A stretch of DNA of 64,000 nt. Origin: Chamaecyparis obtusa. Taxonomy: Eukaryota; Streptophyta; Pinopsida; Cupressales; Cupressaceae. The notes under the pieces were generated by a model. The model was not told the origin of the DNA, searched no databases, and saw only the letters and a list, made by a program, of their open reading frames with translations. Location: the NCBI GenBank assembly GCA_027943335.1, contig BSBK01008427.1, positions 2,501-66,500 on the forward strand, written 5' to 3'. A program made the translations under genes and the position numbers. This document shows, piece after piece, positions 34,756 through 45,813 of the stretch. How positions within the stretch are numbered: the first letter of the stretch is position 1; every line of letters starts with the position of its first letter.

Positions 34756-35925
34756 TGTATGCAATGAAAATATGAACCTATTTTCTACAAATAAACAACA
34801 CCAAAACACCAAACAAAATCACATTAGATGTTAGCCATGTCAAATGCAAAAAAAAAGTTACTCTCATTACAACCTTCAATGAGCTAAAACAAGGGCATCC
34901 AAAGCTTTGTTTGATTTTCTCTTTGAGATTATGTGGGCATGATCTCCCAACACAAATGAAATGCAAAACTATGAGATGCAAGCTAGATGATGGTGAAGGA
35001 ATTTAGAACAAGTATGAGGAACTTACCCCAAGCTTCACAAATGATAAAGATTTAAAGATGCAAGATTGATTCAAGACTATGATAATGATAATAAGATTAA
35101 GATCTATAATAATGCAACAAGATTAAGATCTGAGAACATGATTAGATTATGTAATGATGAAAAGAAATAGAATGAATAAGAATGCTAGAAGATGCAAGAT
35201 CTAAGAGATTAAGAAGAAAAAGAACCTAGACCTAAAATTATGAGTGAAGCCTCCTTTTATAGAAAATTAAAAATTGGACAGTGGAGATTAAGAGGCAAAA
35301 TAATGGATGACCAAGATTAAGAGGCAAAAGAGGAGTGGCTAAGATGAAGAGGCAAAAAGAAATGAGTGGCTAGGATTAAGAGGCAAAATGATGCTAGGTA
35401 GGATTCGAAAAAGGTGAAGTGGCAAAAGATGTAAAAGTCAAACGTCACTTTTAGAGGGAAAGAGGAATTTTAAAAATGATTGGGGGAGAAAAGAGATGGA
35501 GAGGTGGCTACCTTGGAAAAGGTGATTGTGCACATGTTTAGAGGTAATCCACCTTTTAATTAAGATTAGAGGAATATTAGAAAAAAGGTAAGCATAGGAA
35601 AAAGGGAAAAGGAATTAAATTAAAATAAATTTAATTTAATCATGGTTTAGAAGAATTTTAGGCTAGTAGAGGAATAACATAAATAAAATTAATTTTATTA
35701 AGGGAAATGGAGGGATAATATATTAAATTAAATTTAATATATTATAATATTTAAATAAAAATTAAATATAAAGGAAAAATAAATTTATTTAATTAAAATT
35801 TAATTTAATTAAATAAATAGAAGAATATAACGATTATAGTCAATTAATAAAAATCAACCATAATTTTAGAGGAAAATATTAATAAAAATTAATATTAGTG
35901 GAAAGGACAATTTTAGGTGTCTACA
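34756..35925 (-). repeat. E4 3' LTR
   Basis: Starts tgtatgcaatg, ends aggtgtctaca. The minus strand carries CTATAAAAGGAGG (complement of 35250-35262), a strong TATA-like promoter. Next to it on the plus strand are repeated gattaagaggcaaaa units (about 35284-35395). The 35282-35301 block is the 20-base motif also found inverted at 4832-4851. The AT-rich end is full of taaatttaattt words. Confidence 0.93.
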
Positions 35926-35939
35926 TTTTGCCCCTCTTT
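35926..35939 (-). promoter_or_regulatory. E4 polypurine tract
   Basis: The complement reads caaagaggggcaaaa directly before the LTR start TGTAGACACC. Position and composition fit the plus-strand primer. Confidence 0.85.
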
Positions 35940-37174
35940 GATGCAGTGTCGAAATCGACATAGTGTCAAAGAAGAAGAAAATAAGATGCCCCAAGAGTCG
36001 TGCCTAAGCGACGACATGAAGAGGATGTAAATGGTGCCCCCTTGAGAAAATTGAGCAAAAAATTAATTTTGACAATTTTCTTGAAAAGGAAGGGGAGGAT
36101 AGAGGAAGTGAATAAAAGAAGGCCTCCAAAGCAAAATGAACCTAAATGAAAACTATCATTGTGTCAACATGGGAGAGAATATCCAATTTTAATATTGTTC
36201 TTGATGTTATGCACCAAGGTATGAGGAACCAAGATGACCATTGCCAAGTACATGGTAGAAAAGGTCAAATACAACCATATGTCTTATGACACCATGATAT
36301 GGAAGATCATGATGCCCATGTGACAATAGGATGTAAAGACCATGATAGATGCAAAAAATACTAATACATACAAGAAACAAGAAAGCATAAACAACAAACT
36401 AAAAGCAAACCAACATGTTGCCCCTAGTCAAGCTAAAAACCAATTGATTGATTGATTGAGTGAGTGATTACGAGGGCAGGACCTCAAGGATTGGGAAGGA
36501 TACATTCCATGATGATGATTGGATTTGAAATTGATCAATTTATTATCAGATGATTTAGTTTAAGATGATGTCTTTATTAAAGATTAACGTGTTAGATTAC
36601 AAGATTGGATTGCATGGATTAGTATTGATTGCACTTTATTGGACTGACTTGGGATCTTTTGGACTATAGGGATTTTTTAATTTTTTAATTTTTTCAGGAT
36701 CATATATCAATTTTTTTGAATTTTTTAGGATCATTTTATATTATTTTTTTATTTTTTTGGAGTTTTTATATTTATTTGGATGAGCAGATTGGATAGAATG
36801 GGATTGGAAGAAAAGATGATTGGCTAAAATGATATTGAAAAGAGGAAGGGAAATAAATGGATTCGATTAGAAGATAAATAGATTTGATAGACAAGATGGT
36901 TTGAATAAGATGAAAGGATGATTAAGGGATTGGATAGGATGGGATAGGAAAAAGAATAAGTGAAATGGGGCCAATGGCAAGGGATATCCAAGGAATGATA
37001 AAGGATGGAAGGATGGTGAGATTTTTGGTTAGAAAATGAATGGATGGAAAGGAGGGATTAGATAGGGGAATAAAAATGTATAGGATGGAAGCATGGTGAT
37101 AGAAGATGGGGATTATGTAGATCAGGTAGATGGATAGGTAAGGGTAGGATATGGAAGACTATAGGATGGAGGAT
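35940..37174 (-). other. E4 3' noncoding region, purine-biased
   Basis: No gene. It contains T-rich blocks with aattttttt repeats (36668-36770), then about 400 bp of ggatgga/gataggatgg-type purine-rich repeats on the plus strand (36780-37174). E5 is inserted in this repeat zone; its left TSD atagg is 37175-37179. The zone continues at 47115. Confidence 0.7.
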
Positions 37175-37179
37175 ATAGG

Positions 37180-37731
37180 TGTGTGTGTGAAAATTGTACC
37201 TGATCTGTAGACACAACACTTCAGTAAAACATTAGAGGTTAGCAAAAATTAAAATCGTGCAAAATTGAAATCTAATTTAACCAAGCGATTTACTGCCTTC
37301 TAGTAGGTGCAAGATTAATGTTCTCAAATTGTTATCGAGATCAGTGACCTAGACGACACCTAAATGAAGGATTTGGATGCAAAACTGATATGAAATATGA
37401 ATGCAATTAATCTATATTTTTTTGGTATTTTCTATGCAATAATATGATGAAAACTGATATGAATCTATGCTAATATGAAAATTGATATGCAATGCTAATC
37501 TAGAAATGATATGATATGAGAATGAAAATTCTAACAATAATATGAAAGCTATGAATTTGAAATTGATCTCACAAAGCTTCGAATCCTCAAATTTATCTTT
37601 CAAGCTCCAATTGTGCAAATTCTCCAAATCTGATATGCTATGATTCCTGTAGAGTAAGTTTGCAATTTTGCAAGATGAATTATGAAGAGCTGAGCCTTGG
37701 TTTTATAGAAATCCAGGGCTTTGGAGGTCCA
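37180..37731 (-). repeat. E5 3' LTR, only the R-U5-like part matches
   Basis: It starts with a TG run one unit longer than the partner and matches 45814-46363. A minus-strand TATA-like ctataaaacc complements 37699-37708. After ggctttggaggt (37731) the sequence departs completely from the other LTR, so the U3-like part is missing or replaced. Confidence 0.88.
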
Positions 37732-39451
37732 GATGACCAAGTTTGACTAGGTGAAACTATGAGTTGACCATAGTTGACCAAGTTGAAATTTTGATAGTTT
37801 GATGTAAGATAATCAGTTAAGTTGAATACTGGATTTCTGTGATGATCGAAGGTTGAATATGCAAGTAGTTAATAATATGAATGATCATAGATTTTGATTT
37901 TGGATTCTACTTGTTGTTTCGTTGGAGGAACCTTCATGTGGGATTCAGCTCTTGTTAGATTGGAAGAGGTGATTGAAGAATCTTTTAAGTGTTCAAGCAA
38001 TTTGTGAGATCATGCAAAGTGCAAAAAAAATGCAAAGAAACATGCAGGATGATAATGCAACCCTAGGACCTAGGACCTACTCACTGATCATGTGTCAATT
38101 TGTTATCATCATTGAAATTTTAGGTAACCAAATAAATCAATACAATGCCCACTAGCCATGAAACCATAGACATATGAATATTGATTTGTAACGCTCAAGA
38201 ACCAATACAACACCCACTGGTCAAACAACCATGGACATATGAATATTGGATTTATTTTCGGAATGTCAGATTAGATACAGGCACTAAGGCACAAGCACCA
38301 AGATGACCTGAGTATCATGTCCATTTTGATATAGCAATTTGCATTTAACATACACATTAAACAGTCAAGAGATCATTCTAAATCCAGTGTGAATTACCCG
38401 TAGTGACCCTTTATCATTCACATCCTTAGGTAAGATCGTGTTTCACAGTAGGAGAAAGAACTTACTCAAAAAGACAATAGTGAGATCAAACTTCCTTGAA
38501 TTTTTCGGGTATCAATGGTCGAGGTATGCATGGCCATCCAATTCGAGAAAGAGGCTCTTACAGTCGGACACCATTTCAATCCAAAATTTCCAAAGACGTT
38601 AGATTTTCACATACAAGCAGAAGACAAAGAAAAGATTATGCCCCTAGTCATCACTCTCTAAATCCTATAAAGGACATCATCGAAGAGCTCAAAGGGACAC
38701 AATATGAAAAAATCTCAATGCGAATTAGTAAGCATACAAGGAGATAAAAGTATGAAAAGCACATATTGTTTTTAGTTTGTGTTTGATTGTTGTTGTAGAT
38801 GCAAAATCCTTTCTGGAGACGAGATAGACTTGACTGAATCAAATGAAGCTTCAAAGGACTCTGACTAGATATGATACATCTAAGATATACTGGAGACCAT
38901 AGGATATGACTGTGATTGCCCCCAAGTTTGAACATTGATAGGATATAGACACTTGAGCTGAGTGGTGTACAGACCGACTTATTGAAAACTAGAAATGCAG
39001 AAACAAACCGGGAGATATGTACAAACTAAAGTAAAACTTAAAGCTGGGAAAGACCAAGATTGCACTAATAGATGGAGCATTTTGAAACAAGTGGTGCCCA
39101 TTTGCCGAGTTTTCACCATCTTAGCAGAGATTCTATTTTTGCTACCAAGGCGCCTGTTTCCAGGTTTTCACCAAGGCACTTTTTCTTTTTCTCATTTTTT
39201 TTGTATTTTTCATTTTTTCAATTTTTTTTTATATGTTTTCAATTTTTTAATTTTTTTTGTACTTTTGATATTTTTTTATTTTTTGTTAATCATCAAGGCA
39301 CCTATTGCTAAGTTTTCACCAAGATGTTCATTTTTTAAGGACTTTTTCTTATTTTTATAATTTTTTCAGGACATTTTACCATAGACTGAATGCTTTAAGC
39401 ATAGAATTTCTTCAGATGGAGAATGTTGATTGGTTCTCAGAGCTGTTCTCC
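37732..39451 (-). other. E5 3' region, no gene
   Basis: It should hold the rest of the 3' LTR and the polypurine tract, but I cannot match it to the other LTR. A candidate tract is the complement of tgcccccaag (38918-38927). A direct repeat of about 50 bp (38138-38187 and 38202-38251, both with gacatatgaatattg) is visible. 39180-39360 is T-rich on the plus strand. No convincing coding frame. Confidence 0.55.
39143..39315 (-). repeat. Hairpin-type short repeats, first group
   Basis: Units such as accaaggcgcctgtttccag followed by gttttcaccaaggcac (39143-39180), and caaggcacctattgctaagt plus tttcacc (39295-39325), each followed by long T-runs on the plus strand. Each unit has a small stem (CCTG.TTTC.CAGG). 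Related units lie at 40464-40610 and at 48005-48075 in E4. Confidence 0.6.
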
Positions 39452-39792
39452 TTCAGTCATTAAGAGTTGATAGGCACCAGAGCTAAAAGTAGCAGTGATA
39501 ACAAAGGGACCCAACCAATTAGGTTCGAACTTCCCCTTGCGTTCTCGATGGGATTGATTTTTAGGATTTTCTCTCAAGACTAGATCGCCAACCTGAAATT
39601 CTCTGTGTCTGACTTTCTTGTTGTAGCCTCTAGAGATTCTCTTCTGATATACTCTGAGATGATCATATGCTACTTGTCATCATCAGTTACTAGACCATGC
39701 ATTCGGATTCTTAGTGATGAGATTTCGACCTCAATAGATAGTACTGCTTCAGACCCATAAACTAAAGTGAAAGGTGTAGCCCCAGTGGGCAT
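39452..39792 (-). pseudogene. E5 integrase C-terminal remnant
   Basis: Read downward: TGATPFTLVYGSEAVLSIEVE (39786-39724) is the Gypsy integrase motif near the end of the catalytic core. After a frameshift near 39675 come YDHLRVYQKRISRGYNKKVR, FQVGDLVLRENPKN and KFEPNWLGPFVITATFSSGA, the GPY/F-type C-terminal module that ends Gypsy pol. Nothing upstream of TGATP belongs to integrase: a 12-bp repeat array sits there. Integrase, RT and RNase H are otherwise gone. Confidence 0.88.
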
Positions 39793-39898
39793 TCTGATAA
39801 TTGATCTGATACTTGTTCTGATACTGGTTCTGATACTGGTTCTGATACTGGTTCTGATACTGATTCTGATAATTGTTCTGATACTGATTCTTATACTT
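39791..39898 (-). repeat. 12-bp coding minisatellite, nine units
   Basis: The minus strand carries about nine units of the type cagtatcagaac, in frame with a Gln-Tyr-Gln-Asn repeat in one frame and Ser-Ile-Arg-Thr in another. It abuts the integrase remnant exactly at its TGATPF start. Units vary by one to three bases. Confidence 0.85.
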
Positions 39899-40786
39899 GT
39901 TTGAATACTTGGTATACTTGATAGCATCTTTTTCCATTGCAAACTCCCAAGCAAGATCATATCATGCAGTTCCAATGTCTAGCAAGGTGGAGAACAAGAG
40001 GGATTGGCAAGCTAGTGGAAGAGATAGAAGACAAGAGAATGAAGGAGAATGAAGGGAAGAAATTCTCAAGGGAAAACTCCTCAAGAATACCCAAGCTAGA
40101 GAAAAATTGTCATGTGAAGCGCATTTGGACAAGCAATGAAAGGCTAGCATAGGATAAGTCACAAAAGTGTAATGCCAAAAAAGGACAGAATGTAGTCCAA
40201 AGAAGTAGACATGTCAAGAGGCTTCATAGCACCGTGTTTTACTCTTTTTTTTCTTCTTCTTTTTTGTTATTAGATCAAGACCAAAGGGGAAAAGGATAGT
40301 GATAGGGGAAAATGAATGGAGGAAGATGGATATGAAGGCTAAACATGAATGGAATGAAAGCAAGATCATCGTAAGATAGTTCACAAGATAGCCAAATGTT
40401 TGTGTATAGATCAACATTGTCAAGATCAAAGAGAGAAGATGGAATGGATGAAATATGTAGAAGAACTACACATGATGCCTGATTGCCAGGTTTTCATCAT
40501 GATACTTATCCAAGGCACCACAAGGGAGTGGTTTTCACCATAGGATGAATTTATTTCTCTTTACTTTTGCTACCAAGGCACCTGTTTCCAGGTTTTCATC
40601 GAGGCACATTTTCAATTTTTATTTTTTTTTCATTTTTTTTTCTTTTTGATTTTTTTGGAAGAAGGCAAGCTTTTTAGATAATGCTCCTTGAAAGGATAAA
40701 CCATGATATGCCAAGGATTCAAAATGATATGCTTAAAGATATTGATAGGGAAAGGGAGATGAAAGAGAAAAATGGAGGATAAGGTT
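39899..40786 (-). other. E5 spacer between gag-like ORF and integrase remnant
   Basis: The place where protease and RT would be expected. No such domain is seen. It contains the second group of hairpin-type repeats (40464-40610: tgcctgattgccaggttttc; ccaaggcaccacaag; ccaaggcacctgtttccagg) followed by T-runs, and ataatgctccttgaaa near 40678, which has a counterpart in E4 near 48176. Short plus-strand frames here lack any family features. Confidence 0.6.
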
Positions 40787-43069
40787 TTATGTAAAGCGAG
40801 TGAGGTTGGAAGATAGGAGGAATAGGAAAATGAGGAAAAATGATAGAAGGTAGAAGGATAATGCATGGAAGGATTGTGAAAGGGTAGATGGAAAGGAAGG
40901 CAAGCTCAACATCAACACATACCTTGAAGGGTGGTGAGAGGATGGAGGAATCATGAATGAAGGAATACATGAATGAATATGGTGAATGGATAGAAGAGGT
41001 TGTGGTTTAGGTGCATGGAATGGAGGAATGCTTTTGGAAGAAGATGAAGTGGAAGTCTTTGGAAGCTTGAATGTCAACTTTACTTTTTTCTCAACACCGG
41101 ACTCTTTCAAGAGAGACTTTGGAATCCATATAGCCATAGGCTTTTTATTTCCTTTTGATGATCTAGAGAGAATATCTTCAATGATGGATTTTGGAACCCA
41201 TACTTGTCTTGTAGTTTTTTTCTTAGATATCTTTTTTGACTTTATGCCTCCATGTCGATTAGAGGAGACATGGTGATCTTCTCTTTTTGATGGATTCTTG
41301 TATTGCTTCTTTTTCTTGTATTGAACATTAAAGTTACTTCCAAAAGACTTGGGACTTGTGGAAGAAGGAGGATATGACTGGTTTAGATGGGTGTGTGGAT
41401 GAAAAGGATTCAAGGGTGTGCATCTATGTTGATCTTGAGGAAAAATGGGAGATGGAGATATGTAAGGACCCAAGATGGATAGAAACTTAGGAGAGTTAGG
41501 AGGGGAAAGTGAAGGGACATAAGGACCCAAGATGGAAGGAAGACATGAAGCCCTTAGTAGTGGTGGAAGAGGTCCAAGGATGGAAGTGGAAGACGCAAAA
41601 GGATAATCAATAAGTTGATCAGTATCTATATGACAACCAAGGATATCAGCATCTTTAGAGTGAGCATTAAAATTTTCAATAGAATCGTGGACATCTTGAA
41701 TATGAGCACCTTCTTTGATAGGATTGTTCAAAGCTTGCAAAGACTTAAGAAGAGTAGAAAGTGGAAATGAACATGGAGTGGTAGAACAAGAAGATGGAAG
41801 ACTTTGATCTTGACAAGGATCTTTGGATAGCATAAGCACATAATTTTTCTCTTGATTTTCAATAGGCTTAACTTTGGAAGTAACAACACCATTTTTACCA
41901 ACCTTAATGGAAGTATCATCTTTGGAAAGCGCAAGTGTAGTAAGGTCATTTTGATTGTCAATAAGCTCAATAGTGTAAGTAGTAGCTTGATCTTGCTTAG
42001 GAGAAGACTTAAGACATGGTGGAATGCATGAAAAAGGGTGTGTAGGATCAAAAGAACCTTGAGGTGGATAAGAGACATCGTGAAAAAGAGTGGATGACAT
42101 GGAGGGTTCTTGATCTTGATCTTTCTTTATGTTCTTTTCTTCATCATTTTTAGAGTCCTCTTGACATGGAGCCACTTCTAAGGACAAGGAAGCATGTTGG
42201 GATTGTATGGATGACTTTGGAAGAGATGGTGAAGGACTAGCTGAAGTAGGTATTATAGCATATGAAGGCTTAGGCTCTTTAGGTTTATCATTATTGAAAG
42301 TATTTGTAGCCAAGTGAAGGTTAGCTTGAGTTTCTTTAAGAGGTAGTCCTGGAGGATAACTATAGGGAACCGCATGAAAAGTATCAGGGCTTGTGTTAGA
42401 TGAAGGTTATGTGAAAGATTTGAAAGACTCGGAAGCTTTAGGAAATGTATGGGTATTGGAGGAAGTAGGGGATGGAAGGGAACCATCACAAGACAAAGGT
42501 CCAACATTAACATGATCTTTCTTGAGAAGATAATCTTTATTTTCAGCAGGAGAGTCCTTAGGAGAAGGATTCTTATAATATTGATGCTTCAAGCTAGCAT
42601 GATGCATTTTATAGTCCTCAGCAGTAGTAGATGGATCATAATCAAGGTATTGTCCACAAAAGCCATCAAAATCTCTTTCAAAATCAGAATCATATGGATC
42701 ACCATCATGATCTATCCAATGTGACATCCCATTTCCAGTAAGCAGGAACACGCGATGAGGAGGACTCTTAGGAATAGAGGTGTCATAGGTATCATTATAT
42801 TGTCTGTCATCATAGTCTCCAAAGCTAGATGTGTCACTCTCCGTGGAGGAGGTATCATAAGGGTTATCATGTTGCTCAAATTCTGTCCGGGGGCATGGTG
42901 ACATGTACAAGTCTTTATCAAATGGAAAAGAGTATAGAGATTCCATGGAGAACTCTTTAGGTTCCTTTTCTTTCTTAAGATTGTTAAGTTCAACTTGCAT
43001 AGCTTGTAGCTGCTTCATCATAGTGGTGATTAAAATTTCTTCCTCATGTGTACTGATTCTTTGAGACAT
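40787..43069 (-). pseudogene. E5 gag-like ORF with SILGPY/WxPKS tail
   Basis: One frame of about 760 codons from MSQRISTHEEEILI, broken by a single stop near 42407 (at a likely Gln codon). N-terminus: a coiled-coil-like MMKQLQAMQVELNNLKKEKE, then an acidic, Tyr/Asp/Ser-rich region and MSHWIDHDGDPYDSDFERD. Middle: Ser/Pro/Asp-rich. Tail: repeated SILGPLPPLL, SILGPYVPSL and SILGPYISPS; a basic KKKKQYKNPSKR and KSKKISKKKTT stretch; then QVWVPKSIIEDIL, AIWIPKSLLKESG and LTFKLPKTST. The tail matches the tail of the E4 ORF. No CCHC knuckle is visible. Position after the leader suggests a gag role; this is inferred. The last 60 residues are hydrophobic and may be read-through. Confidence 0.72.
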
Positions 43070-43194
43070 GTATACTAATTTTTAATGGCTACTGCTCTGT
43101 TCTTGACACAGTGATTTGTTCAACAGATTCTGGAAATAGGCTAAAAAAGCTAAATATCTGGCAATTCTGACAATTTTCTGACACTTTTTCTAAA

Positions 43195-43500
43195 TTTTCC
43201 CAAATGACACTCTGCAGACTCATATGACAGTGGGTAGGCAATGAAACAATAGTTGAAAAACTTGCACAACAATTGCAAGCAAGATTTTGACTCTTAGAAT
43301 TTTCTAGCATCAAAACTCGTAGGACATTGGGTTGGTTATCATACGACAGTTGGGTATCAATGAAACAACAGTTGAAAATCTCATACGACAGTTGCAAGAT
43401 TTTGACTTTGAGAATTTGCTGGCATGGAAACTTGTACGACACTGGGTACTCAATCATACGACAGATGGGTTGTAATGAAATGACACTTGATGAAAACTCG
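43195..43500 (+). repeat. Diverged catacgacag repeats
   Basis: Two units of roughly 118 bp each contain a gattttgactyt.agaattt block, then actcgtaggacattggg or acttgtacgacactggg, then catacgacag(t). They share the catacgacag core with the 53-bp array 2 kb to the right. Confidence 0.65.
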
Positions 43501-44261
43501 TATGACTTTCTGACCTCCTGAGATAACTTTTGACTCCAAAAAAGGATTTTACTTCAGATTTTGCAAATTTTGAGTTTTCAGATTTGAATTGTTTGCAAAT
43601 TTCAATGTCCAGATTTGAGGATTGTAAAAGATTTGTCCGTTTTCAATAACTAGATAGATAAACAAGCATGCAAAACAGCAAGCAAGTGACTTCAAGCATG
43701 TCTGAAAACAATGAACAAGAGCAAAAGCAACCTTGCGCATGAACAATCAAGTGACTTATTCACTCTAATCCTCAGAAGCGCTAATTGTGTATGTTCCAAA
43801 AATGTTTTGCAATAATGCACATATACCCTATAAAATGAAAATTTGGCCTCACTAGGGTTTTTAGTAATGGTTTGACTCTGCAACTTTTATGATCCAAAGG
43901 GGTGAACTCCAATCCCGACACACCAGGGTTTTGACACAATCTGAGAACTCAATCTTCAGGAGCTGCTAGGGAGATTTGACAACCCAAAAATGAACCATAC
44001 CCGTGGAGATTTCTTCCACAAGGACATTTATATAGCGGATGTCACTACCATGGTGAAAATGGCTATTACCGCTTGAGGTTCCATCAATGTAGTTTACCCT
44101 GTGAAGGGATTGTCCGCTACGGTTAACCCTTTCTAAAGGTGACTCACAGTATGATACCACAAGGGGACTTGGCTCTAGATCCAAGGTTTTGATACCTCTT
44201 CACTTTTAACCCAAACAAAGCAAGCAGATTAATCCGACACGCTAAGACAAAGTTTGTCTCA

Positions 44262-44457
44262 CCAAGGTCTATGATATCAACCCCACGTGATCTATCAACC
44301 CCTCTGGAGAGAGAATGTATCAATCAATAAGGGAAGACACACTAACCAATTTTGATTCACCAAAGCTCGTGATGTCTACCCCATGTGATCTATCAACCTC
44401 TGCTAGGAGAGAATGTATCGATCAATAAGAGAAGATGCACTAACCAAGTTGAATGTG
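44262..44457 (+). repeat. 98-bp tandem duplication
   Basis: Two consecutive units share catgtgatctatcaacc-type, gagagaatgtatc and atcaataag blocks in the same order, differing by about 15%. Confidence 0.7.
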
Positions 44458-45254
44458 AAACACACTAAGTATCCTCCCTACCTACAAGGATTTTGTCATC
44501 AAGAAGGATTTCCCTAGGAATCCAATCTCTCAAGAATCATGAATAGTGTTCATAGGGCCTAATTACTATGTGAGCACATATGTATGTTTCAAAAAGCAAA
44601 TCTACCAAAAGTATCCAAAAAGCAGAAAGAGGAACACTTAACGCTTAAAGCGAATATAAGATGAGTCCATAAGATGGAACAGTTAACACCTCACACAAGC
44701 TAAAAATGAGTCCCCAACTTAGAAAACAAGTGAGTTCCTAAAAGCACAAAAGGGTTGCCAAGTGGAACACTTAACGCTTCTGTCCTGTTGACCCCTCCCC
44801 TTTATGGCACTGAGATTGCAACCACGGGGCGGAATGAGGGGCTGATGGATTAGTGAGTCCAATAACCCAAAATAGCAATTAAGATCAATCACAAGTAATC
44901 TAAGACTACTTATCAATACTTAAGGTGTTACAACCTAGTATTCAATTATGCAAATTTGAAGAAAAGCATGCAAAGAAAACACTCAAGCCAAACACATGAG
45001 AGATTTATTTTAGGATCCAAATTGAAATGTTATCAGATTAAAGAGAATACCTAGGATCCTCGTAACACGCTTAGTAGATTTTACCTGGTTTTTAGCAAAA
45101 AAATTTTTTTTGCACTTTTTCCAATCAAACCCAGCAGAAATCACTCAAAAATAGCAAATTTCAATTGTTAGGGTTAGCTGTCAGTAAAAATCCAAAAATC
45201 AAATCTGACAAACTGTCTGCCAAAATGAAATGACAATTGAAATCTGATACCAAA

Positions 45255-45560
45255 ACTTGTATGACAGTGGGTCTCTTACCATACGACAGTCAAATCCTGA
45301 TGCTGAAACTCATACGATAGTGGGTCTCTTACCATACGATAGTTGAAACCTGATGCTGAAACTCGTATGGCAGTGGATCTCTTACCATACGACAGTTGAA
45401 ACCTAATGCTGAAACTCATACGAAAGTGGGTCTCTTACCATACAATAGTTAAAACTTGATGCTGAAACTTGTACAACATTGGGTCTCTTACCATACGACA
45501 GTTGAAACCTGATGTTGAAACTTGTACGACAGTGGGTATGCTCCCTGACGACACTGGGTA
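45255..45560 (+). repeat. 53-bp tandem repeat array
   Basis: Five full units start at 45255, 45308, 45361, 45414 and 45467, with a sixth partial from 45520. Each reads act(c/t)(a/g)tacgacagtggg, tctcttaccatacgacag, ttgaaacctgatgctgaa with a few changes. The core (c/g)tacgacagt occurs twice per unit. Confidence 0.93.
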
Positions 45561-45787
45561 TCCAATGAAATGACAATCTGAAAAAACTCGTACGACAGTC
45601 TGAAAACTCATACGACAACTGTATGGACCGAAATTAAAAATTGCACTGTACGGACAGTTTTGATAGAAAAAGTGCCCAAATTTTTTTTTTAACGTCCTAC
45701 TGAGAATACCACCAGAACAGGTAGTAGCAGGCGAGTTCTGATAGAGAAATGATAGAAGATTGATAGAAATGAAGGGAAGCCCATTTC

Positions 45788-45810
45788 AAGGCCCCACGGT
45801 GGGCGCTAGA
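45788..45810 (-). promoter_or_regulatory. E5 primer binding region
   Basis: The minus strand after the 5' LTR reads ttttctagcgcccaccgtgg followed by ggcc. The TAGCGCCCACCGTGGGG-type sequence is in the primer-site position. I do not assign the tRNA. E1 has a worn version of the same region. Confidence 0.75.
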
Positions 45811-45813
45811 AAA

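Larger units (their letters stand above)
43070..45787 (-). other. E5 leader (5' untranslated), repeat-rich
   Basis: 2.7 kb between the primer region and the gag-like start, no convincing gene. It holds the 53-bp array (45255-45560), related cgacagt repeats (43195-43500), a roughly 98-bp duplication (about 44262-44457) and a duplicated ggaacacttaacgctt (44631 and 44763). Confidence 0.65.

Noticed and set aside
37412..37627. 71-codon frame, nearly identical to 46044-46259, as a conserved small gene
   Set aside because: Both copies are parts of the E5 LTRs; identity reflects LTR duplication, not protein conservation.
39670..39975. Ile/Arg/Ser repeat protein as a distinct gene
   Set aside because: It is the integrase remnant preceded by the 12-bp minisatellite read in one frame.
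45255..45560. CRISPR-like array
   Set aside because: Units are contiguous 53-bp tandem repeats without unique spacers, inside a plant retroelement leader.
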